Below, piece by piece: positions 1 to 8,054 of a stretch of DNA of 11,155 nt (its first letter is position 1; each line of letters begins with the position of its first letter). The stretch spans positions 1 through 11,155 of the forward strand of contig JAANBB010000773.1 of assembly GCA_014621425.1 (NCBI GenBank), written 5' to 3'. The notes beneath the pieces were generated by a model. It was not told where the DNA came from, ran no database searches, and saw nothing but the letters and a program-made list of their open reading frames with translations. The position numbers were made by a program, and so were the translations under genes. Origin of the DNA: Cylindrodendrum hubeiense (taxonomy: Eukaryota; Ascomycota; Sordariomycetes; Hypocreales; Nectriaceae).

Positions 1-78
1 CAGCGCGTTCCCGCGTTGCACGCTCCCGGTCGGCACGCTCCCGGTCGGAACGCTCCCGGTTTGCGCGTTCCCGGCTGG
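1..78 (-). repeat. 15-bp repeat coding for RERAD-type pentapeptides, running off the left edge
   Basis: The sense strand encodes RERAS-free units RERAN, RERSD, RERAD and RERAT in succession. The plus strand shows repeated cgctcccggtcgg cores spaced by 15 bp. About five units are visible and the array continues beyond the window. The Arg/Glu alternation predicts a charged single-helix or coiled-coil-like stretch, unlike the Pro/Glu-rich main body of the protein. It follows directly after the RDSG motif segment. Confidence 0.85.
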
Positions 79-3000
79 CACCTCCATCGCTCCAGTCTCC
101 GCTGTGAACGCCGCTGTCCCGCTGCTGCTCCTCGCTCAGATGCAGGCCCCGTCGCTGAGGGTTTGGTGAGTCTCCAGCGTAGCCGCTGTCCCGGTTGGCA
201 TCCAGCCGCTTCAGCATCCGCTTCCTCGGCTCTGCCTCGACCTCGGGGACTTCTGGCACTGGCTCTAGGCCCCGAGAAGGTGATCGTCGGTAGTCGCCCA
301 GGTCAGATCCTATGTCTCCAAACGACGTTGGTGTCCGGCTGTCTTCCCTCAGGAGACCACCCACTGGATCCTCCATGTCAGACCCTCGGCGAAGAAGTCC
401 CTGGGGGGTTGAACGAGGCAACTCCGTATTTCCTCGTCCCAGTACAGGGCTTTCCGCCATGTCATCGTTGTCCAGCCGTGCGCTGTGTCGAGATGTCTCC
501 TTCCAGTCCCGTTCGGGTTCCGTGAAACTGTTGCTGGCCACCGCTGGCTCGTAGTCCATGCTCTTGTTCTTTCCCTTGCCTTTAGTCCTACTCGACTCCT
601 GGGCGGTGCTTGTCTTGTCGTCTCTGTCTCGGGCATCGAGGTCCAGTTTGGTCTCCTTGCTTGTCTCCCTAGGCTGGCCACTGGCCCCCCAAAAATCCTT
701 GTCCGCCTTCGCATTCAGCTCCTTTCTCTCGTGGAACGACCTCTGCCCGATGAAAGCAGCCTCCTTCATCCGCACGTCTTCATTCACCCCTTTCTTGTCG
801 CCGCTCTCCCGGAGAGATGAATCCTCGAACAAGTCATCATCATGTTGCCTTCTCTCATCCGCAATATTCCTCCCCTTTCCTTTCTTCTTGCTTCCGAGCT
901 TGTCGGCAAGAACTGCAGCCCCTGTTGCCGCGGCTGCAACTGCTGCAACCAATTCACTGGCCGACGATGTCTCTCCCTTGTTATCCGGTGTTGATTTGGC
1001 CTTACTCGCACCCCTTGAAGCTCTTGGGGGCGTAACAGGGAAGGATTTGCTGTCAACCACTGGTGCTCGGGTCGATGTTTTGGCCTGGCCGACCCTGAGG
1101 CTAGGCGACGGCGCAACCCAATCATCCACGAAATTCAATTCGTCATCCTGAGGGCCTGAGCCCTCGACAGTATCGACGGGTTTGGGGTTCTTCTTGTGCC
1201 CATGCCTAGCGGGCTCTTCCAACGGGACCCAGGAATTAGATGCCTTTCTTTGAGGCGAAACGAAGTCCTCGTATGGTGTCTCACGCTCCCTGGTGTCTGT
1301 TGGTTCAGCAACATCCCTAGAAATAGCTGTACTAGCCAAGTCTCGAGCATTGTCAACCCTGACAGCAGCAAGTTCTTCCGTTACCATGGATTTTTTGATT
1401 GGCTGCATTTCTAGTTCCGGGGTCACCTCTGGTGTGGGCTGTTGGGTTTGAACAGAGCTCAGCTTTCTCTCCTTCTTCTTTTTCTTTGTCGTATTCGAAG
1501 TGGGAGAGTCCTTGGGTTCGTCATCGGCGAGTTCTCGTTCGTGGCTGCGCTCAGGGGTATCCATAGGTTCCGGTGCCTGATGTTCCAGAATCGGAGAGGA
1601 CACCATCTTCCCTTCCTTGCCCTTTCTCTTGAGAGGCAGACCCCACTCTTCATCAGCTGTTTTGAGTGATCTAGTCGGCTCCATTGACTGGGGGACCTCA
1701 ACATCAATGCTGGTCTGCTTGAGCATCGGACTAGGTTCAAATCCAGAATCGGGTTCAATCGCCCGCTGAGATTCCACAAATGCAGCGATGGGTTCCTCGA
1801 GAAGTGGTAGATCCATCTCAGTATTGGGAACTGATCTCAGAGTACTACCACCAAGCGTGCTCTTGTTGCTCATTTTTTTGGCGGGCAAGGCCCACTCAGC
1901 ATCATATTTGTCGGCAGTTGGCATTGGCGAGGCAGCATGTGTCGTTTCTTGGCTAGAGCTAAGCGGGGCCTGTTGTTGCTCTTCAATGATAGGCTCGGCG
2001 GCGGGTGAAGATTCGGCGAGTATCAATGACTTCTTGGCTTTCTTCTTATCCTTTTTAGACTTCTTGACAGGCACCTCGGAATCAGGTTCCCGGGCAGTTT
2101 CATCTAGTGCTGGGATAGCGACAGGAGCGTCTTCAGCTGGAGGGTCGTTGGCGGCTGCCTCCTTGGCAAGCACAGCCTCGTCAGAGGCATCGTGCATGGC
2201 GATGTCGTCCAAGAGAACATCCTTGGGGATGTTCTTCTCCCCAGGCGCGTCTGGAGTAGCGCTTTCTTGGATGCTGATGTCCTCGACAGGTAGAACCTGA
2301 ACAGAGAAGCTATCCACCGGAGTAGCTTCGACGACGGGCATCTCGTCTACAGGCACTTCGAGAGATTCATGGGCAGGTGTGGAAATATCGACGTCCATAG
2401 GCTCAACTCCGGGTGCAGGGCCAGCTTCCGGGGCAAGTTCCAGAGTTTCATGGGTATTAGTGCCCTTCTTCTTCTTTTTCTTCTTGTCTTTCTTAGAGGT
2501 CTTTGTCTCGAGGTCCTTGTCCTGCAGCTCTTCCGTAGGAGTTTCTTGATGTGTCACAATATCAGAAACTGCAGGCTGGCCCATGTCAACTTCCTTGGCA
2601 CCATCTTCTGACTGGCTTCGAATGACTTGGACGGCTTCCCTAAGAGCGTTGATTGGCTGAGCTTCATTGATGGTAGGTTCAACTTCCATAGCGATTGGGA
2701 CCTCCTCCATCGTACTTGGCTTGCGAGAGGTTTCGGTGATGTTCAACTCTCGAGATGGGGCATACACCAGAGGTTGTTCTGGTTCATCTAGAATGGAAAT
2801 AGCCTCATTTGGTTCCATTGGGGCCTCGGGAAGTGGCTGGATACTCTCGGCACGTGTCTCCTCGGTCAGCGGCGCAGGTTCAGTCATTGGAACATCTCTG
2901 TCCATCTCAGCTAGATAGCTAGAAGGCTCATGCTCAGGCAAAGCCTCGATGTTGTCGATCTTCTTCTTTTTCTTCTTCTCGTCTTTCAATGAGCGCTTTC

Positions 3001-6000
3001 CAACCGAGGGTTCGGCCCACGCATCATAAGACGGACCTTCCGGCTGAATCATGGAGGCATCGGCCGGGGTTTCAAAATCGAACGGTTGTGCGCGGACGTC
3101 TTCCGTAGCATCCGTGGGTAAGAAGGGGTCTGAATCCTCAACTTGGGCCGCCGAGTTCATGTTTTGAAGCTCATTCAGATCTTTGTCGGTCAACTGGGCC
3201 TGATCAAGGTGTTGTGGGTCGTTCAATTCGTGGTCGATCTCCAAGCCGGGGTGTCCGGCCTCGGAGGAATTTTGGTTGACCGCCTCTTCGACATCGAGTT
3301 GCATGGGTGCTGAAGAGGTGGCGGATTGAGCGGTCAGCTCCCCATATTCCTCGGCTTGTGCAGCGAGCTTAGCCTTTTGCTGCTTCTTGGCCTTCTTGAA
3401 TGCGGTTGGGCCCCACAAGTCATCCTCTTCTGTCTTCCCTGGGTCGGCTTCAGTCTCCACAATGGGCTCTGTAGCAGTTTCGAGCTCCTTCGCTGTCCCA
3501 GTTGGTTCATGAGCAGGCTCAAGCGGCTTTGCATTCTCAGATTGCTCAGTAAATACTTCCAGCTCCTTAGTAAATTCGGGATCAAGAGTACGTTCAGCTT
3601 CAAGCTCATTTGCCGTCCCAGCTGGTGTACTTGGCTCGACTGCAGCTTCTTGCGCCGTTGTAAGCTCGGGGGATGCGTTTGACTCCGGAACAAATTCAAG
3701 CTTTGTGGCTGTCTCGGTTAGTTCGGCAGCAGGCTCTAGCTCCCGTGCTGCCTTCGATACCTCAATGTCAGCCTCTAGCTCATTTGTAGGCTCAGCTAGT
3801 TCCAGGTGGGCATCAGTTTCGGGCTCCGTTGTCGTCTCAGGTTGCTCCGGAATGGCATTTAGTTCCTGGGGAGCCTCGGGTGATTCGTGAGCAGGTTCTG
3901 GTTCATTTGACGTATCAGGGAGCTCGATCGACTCCACAGCAGACTCTGGGACGATGACAGGCTCAGCAGGTTCAGCAAGTTCGCCTTCGGAAGCTTTGCC
4001 CTTCTTCTTTTTCTTTTTCTTGTCTTTCTTAGAAAGGCTGGGGCCTGCGACTTCATCCTCCTGCTTCACTCCTTGAGACTCGGACAAAGGTTGAGATTCT
4101 GACTCCAATGGAGGCTCAGGTATAGTTGCTTCAGCCTCTCGCGGGGTGGGCTGTTCGTTCTGTGGCTCCGGGTCAATCTCTGCCTTGGGCTCGACATCGA
4201 ATTCATGTTGGAATTCATGTTCAACCTCTGCTTGAAGTTCCAGGTGAGATTCAGCTTCATGCTCCACTGGAGGTTGGGTGACGTTTATATCAGCCTCCTG
4301 TGGCACTGAGGGCTCTAATCGAGACTCCACTTGGGGCATCATCGAAAGCTCTTCTCTGAGAGGCTCAGCAGCCGACTCAGGAGCAGAGGATTGCTGTGCC
4401 TGCTCTTCAAGCTCCATCTCCTCGACCTGTCCATCTGCCTTCTTCTTCTTCTTCTTCTTTTTCTTGTCTTGCTTAGAAGTTCGGATTGTTTGGACGTCCT
4501 CTCCGTCCTTCTGCTCCACCTCAGGCTGGGCTTCGATCAGCGGCTCAGGCTGAGAAGGAATAAATGTTTCAGCAACCAGAGGTAGGGTTTCAACAGCTTG
4601 CTCTGGCTCGTCATGTTGAATTCCTTTAGTAGCAGGCGCTACTATTTCTGGCTTTTCGGCCAAGCCAATATCCCTGACTTTGGTTTCTCTGTCCTCCTCA
4701 TGACCTAAACTCGAAGAACCCCCTTCTTCCGTGATTTCGATTTCAGGCTGGGGTTCGAATTCAGCCTTGGCCTTCTCAGAAATAGTTGGTTCTGCAAGTG
4801 AGACATCTTGGACGATTGGCTCGACTGGCTCGACAGGTCGCTCCAGGTCGGGTGGCTGCGCAGGATCCTCAGTTGGCTGATGAGTTTCCTCGAGGTCAAC
4901 AGCAACAGATTTGCCCTTCTTCTTTTTCTTCTTCTTCTGCTTATTAGAGAGGGGGGCACTCTGTTCATCTTCTTCTATCTGGTCTGGCTCAGGTGAAACC
5001 TCGAGTTCGGCCTCAAGCGTTGGAATGATTTCCGGAACTAGCATCTCCACCTGTTCGACATTCTCAGATTCAACATTGGATGTTGGCTCAGCCTCTGGAG
5101 TTGGCTCGGCCTCTCGGATGACTTCTAGTTCTGGTATCTTTTCAACCTCGGGGGCGAGATCTGTCTGGAGTGTTGGCTCTGTTTCTACCACTGGTTCAAC
5201 TTTTTGTGTTGGTGTTGTCTCAGACCCAGCAGTGTCAACTTTGGCGTCCTGAAGTGGCTCAGATGTGTTTTCGTTTGACGGTGTGTCTTGGGTAGACTCG
5301 GGAGTTTCCTCTAGATTGGCGGCCGCGGCCTTGGCCTTCTTCTTCATCTTTTTTATCTCCTTCTTAGAGAGGCCGGCATAGGGGTCGATGTCATCATGCG
5401 ACACAGCTATGGGCTCGGGGGTAGGCAGAGCTTCGGGTTCAGGCTGAGCTTGAGCGACTACAGCCTCCAAGTGGTGCGAAGAATCAGAAGCGGGTTCAGT
5501 CGGTATTTCGGCCTCTTGGGAAGAAGCAGGCGTCTTCTCTTGGTCAAGGTCAATGCTTCTGGAGAGACTAGGACCAGACTCGACATCTTGCTGTGGCTCC
5601 TCGAATGGCGGTTTGCTGGCGAGCTCTGCAGTGCCGGGCGCAGGATCAACCACAGGTTCAGAAGAAGGGTCAGGAGTGATGTCGGACGCAGGTTCAGGCG
5701 CAAGCTCGAGAGGAGCTTCAGGTTCTTTAACAAGTTCTTCCTCCTCTGGGGTGGTGGAACTCGAAGCCTTGCCCTTCTTCTTTTTCTTCTTGTTCTTCTT
5801 AGATGTAGGGATAATCAGATCGTCCTCTGGTGTCTGCTCTGGCTCTGGTTCAAGTTGGTGGTCAGTTTCCACTACTGTTCCAAAAGCAGGCTCGGGAGTA
5901 CGAGCAGGCTCGGGAGATGGGGCGGATTCGACTGTGTCGATGAGCTCAGTAGGTTTGATTTCATCTGCAGGCTCAACCACATCGACAGTCTGGGCAGGTT

Positions 6001-8054
6001 CGGAAACATTGGCGGGCTCGGCGATCTCAGAAGTCTTGGCTTGCCTGGCAGACTCTAGGGGCTCCACGACCTCAGCGGTCTCGGCAGGCTCGGTTGGCTC
6101 ACTGGTTTCCATCTGCATCGTCGGTTCAGAAGAATCAGCCTCAGGTGCGATCAAGCCCATGGGATCCATGGGTAGTTCTGGTTCCTCTGGAGGATCACCA
6201 GTGGAGCCCTTGCCCTTCTTCTTATTTTCCTTATCCTTCTTAGACAGGGTAAGATCATCTGCTTCCTCCTCTTTCTTCTTAGATTCCGGCTCAGGTTCCG
6301 CAATGACGTCTTCCGGGGTAACATTGGGGTCCAGTGGATCAACAGCTTCAGGACTCGGTTCCGTGGAAAATGTTGTCTCTGGTTCAAGGCCACGAGTGTG
6401 TTCGGGTGCGACAGCCCCAAGAGTAGGCTCAGGGATGGCCATTACTTTTGTCTCTGTCTCGGCGATAACATCAGGAGTGCATTCGGTGGCATCTACTGTC
6501 TCTGACGAAGGCTCGGCAATTTCAGGGGTAGCCTCGGCGATGGGGGCGGCCTCAGTTTGGGCATCATCAATCGGCGCAGGTTCGGGGGTTATGTCGACTA
6601 CTTTTGGCTGCTCAAGTTCCTGTGATGCCTCGAGATCATCACGCTTACCCTTCTTCTTCTTCTTTCGCTTTTCCTTCTTGGTCAAGCCTGAATTAGTGTT
6701 GTCATCGTCTTTCTTCTCGGACTCTGGCTCAGCCTCGGTGACAGCTTCAGGAGCGAGTACAGTTTCAATCTCGGTTTCTGATGCGGGCAACACATCCCGG
6801 GCAGGTTCTGGCCACTCGCCGAGGTCTTTGAGTTTCTCTTGTGCCTCATCTTCGAGTTTCGTGTCCAGGTTGGTTTCAAGCACAACTGCAGGGTCGATAG
6901 CCTCAGCTTTAAGCTCGGTTGGTTCAAGAGCAGGATCAGAGGCTTGGGTTGCAGATTCGGCGGACGGCTCAGGGGTATCTACGGGCCCTGCAGAGTCTGT
7001 CTCCTTTGGGGCTTCGACGTCTCGCGATGGTTCAGCCTCTTGGCCCTTGCCCTTCTTCTTTTTCTTCTTCTTGTCCTTCTTTGATAAGGCAGGAGCTTCT
7101 TCCTCCACAAGCTTCTCGGCGGGGTTTATCTCGAATTCGGCAGGGAGCTTCTCTTCGGTCGCAATGATTGGTTCCGTTGGAGGGGCGGTTTCGATGAGTT
7201 CAACAGGCGTCTCGGTAGGTGTTGGTAAGAGTTCGGGATCAGGCTTCGATTCGGTTTCGATCTCGGGTTCAGCTGTAAGTTTAGTAGGTTCGGCCAAGAC
7301 GTGCTTTTCTCCGGTATCAAGTTCCGGCTCAGGGGCGTCGGAAATGGTTCGGTCCGCCAGTTCATTCTCATGCTCAGGCTTGGATTTAGTTTCCAGGTTA
7401 GGATCAGCTGCGGGCTCGACAACAAGCGGCTCGACCACAGATGATTGAGTCTCAGGGTCGACCAGAGGTTGAGTCTCAGTTTCGGGCTTTGATTCAGCTT
7501 CAGTCTCGGGCTCAACTATAGGTACAGTCTCGGATTCAGGTTCAACCGTGGAGGTTGCCTCATTCTCAAGCTTCAATCCAGAATCGATGTCCGGCTCGGC
7601 GGTCGACTCGGCCGCGGGTCCAGTCTCGGGCTCGGGCTTCGATTCAGGTTCGACATCGGGTTCAACCGCAGATTCCGTCGGTACCTCATGGGTGACCTCA
7701 GGTTCTTTTGGTGTCTCCGGCTCGACTGAGGATTCCAAGGCAGCCAATGCCTTGGCCCTCATCATCTTCTTCTTCTGCTTTTTGGACAAGCCAGCATATT
7801 CATCGTCATTTTCCTGCTTCTCTGCTTCCCGCTCCGGCTTTTTTGTCTCAAACTCGACAGGTGTCTCCAGGTCGACGACAGATTCCTTCCCCTTCTCTTC
7901 CTTGTCCTTTTCAGAAAGTCCTAGGTTCCCAGCATCAACGTCGGCCGCGGCGTTTGCCTTTTTTTCCAGTTCCGGTTCCGGTTCCGGTAGGGGGCTGGTT
8001 TTGGGGTCCTGCAGGATTTGAGAATCGTTGTCTTTAGCCTTCTTGATCTTTTTT
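1..8054 (-). CDS. Giant involucrin-repeat / leashin-like disordered protein, downstream part (partial, no C-terminus)
   Basis: Translation on the minus strand runs from the homopolymer at 8049-8054 to the left edge, about 2680 codons. I read the frame codon by codon from about 1460 to 1 and at selected sites above that, and found no stop. The product is almost wholly Pro/Glu/Ala/Thr/Val/Ser with lysine blocks every 400-500 bp. Some blocks have an aromatic lead: DDEYAGLSKKQKKK (7766-7807), DPYAGLSKKEIKK (5345-5383), DDLWGPTAFKKAKK (3383-3424), YDAEWALPAKK (1874-1906), DEEWGLPLKRKGK (1616-1654). From about 1100 to 1 the composition changes to Arg/Asp/Ser/Gly, with RDSG motifs and a short Ala-rich hydrophobic segment. 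No globular domain, signal peptide or catalytic motif is visible. Giant fungal involucrin-repeat proteins, including leashin (Woronin-body tether at septa), share this style; orthologs are typically thousands of residues. The family call is inference. A nucleolar or ribosome-biogenesis protein with K-rich acidic repeats is the main alternative. Confidence 0.62.
101..193 (-). other. Paired RDSG short linear motifs
   Basis: Two motifs lie close together in the sense direction: NRDSGYAGDS (167-193) and QQRDSGVHS (101-127). A related PDSGFEPSP occurs at 1727-1751. DSGVHS fits the DSGxxS consensus used by beta-TrCP-type F-box phosphodegrons. Repeated RDSG motifs also recur, from memory, in fungal involucrin-repeat/leashin proteins. 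The sequence supports the motif; any phosphorylation or binding role is inference. Confidence 0.6.
905..952 (-). other. Alanine-rich hydrophobic segment in the giant protein
   Basis: The sense strand encodes LVAAVAAAATGAAVLA, immediately followed by DKLGSKKKGKG. This 16-residue stretch is the only clearly hydrophobic one I found in the parts I translated. It lies in the zone where the sequence turns from Pro/Glu-rich modules to the Arg/Asp/Ser-rich C-terminal side. It could be a helical anchor or self-association segment. It is short and Ala-heavy for a transmembrane helix. Ala-rich patches of this kind are, as I recall, common in fungal involucrin-repeat proteins. Confidence 0.6.
3470..3800 (-). 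repeat. Degenerate ~120-bp repeats (TAxELE units)
   Basis: Similar plus-strand segments occur about 120 bp apart near 3478, 3598 and 3730. They contain gagctcctt/aagctcatt followed by tgccgtccca-like text. They encode TGTAKELETATEP, AGTANELEAERT and KAARELEPAAEL, about 40 residues apart. The similarity is imperfect and was judged by eye. Confidence 0.5.
7225..7662 (-). repeat. Degenerate ESKPE-type repeats
   Basis: Four related segments occur at roughly 7229-7260, 7376-7400, 7484-7512 and 7632-7660. Their plus-strand text is of the form cgggcttcgattcaggttc, and they encode ESKPDPE, TKSKPEHE, ESKPETE and ESKPEPE. Spacing is about 110-150 bp. Here the lysine block expected by the roughly 440-bp rhythm is missing: the neighbours are at about 7044 and 7748, some 700 bp apart. 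The repeat segment seems to have expanded in its place. Confidence 0.55.
7969..7986 (-). repeat. Short hexanucleotide repeat (EPEPEP)
   Basis: Three perfect copies of gttccg on the plus strand encode a Glu-Pro run within the giant protein, flanked by one degenerate copy on each side. It lies about 60 bp downstream (in the sense direction) of the frameshift homopolymer. Confidence 0.8.

Noticed and set aside
16..1151. Overlapping plus-strand open frames of 80-197 codons at the left end
   Set aside because: They lie opposite the continuous minus-strand frame, overlap each other in different frames, and show no recognisable domain.
5553..7448. A 631-codon open frame on the plus strand, Ser/Gly-rich with Phe/Leu runs
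   Set aside because: It is the exact antisense of the Glu/Pro/Lys codons: GAG, GCC and AAG reversed give Leu, Gly and Leu/Phe. The Phe runs sit opposite the lysine blocks. It has no independent domain.
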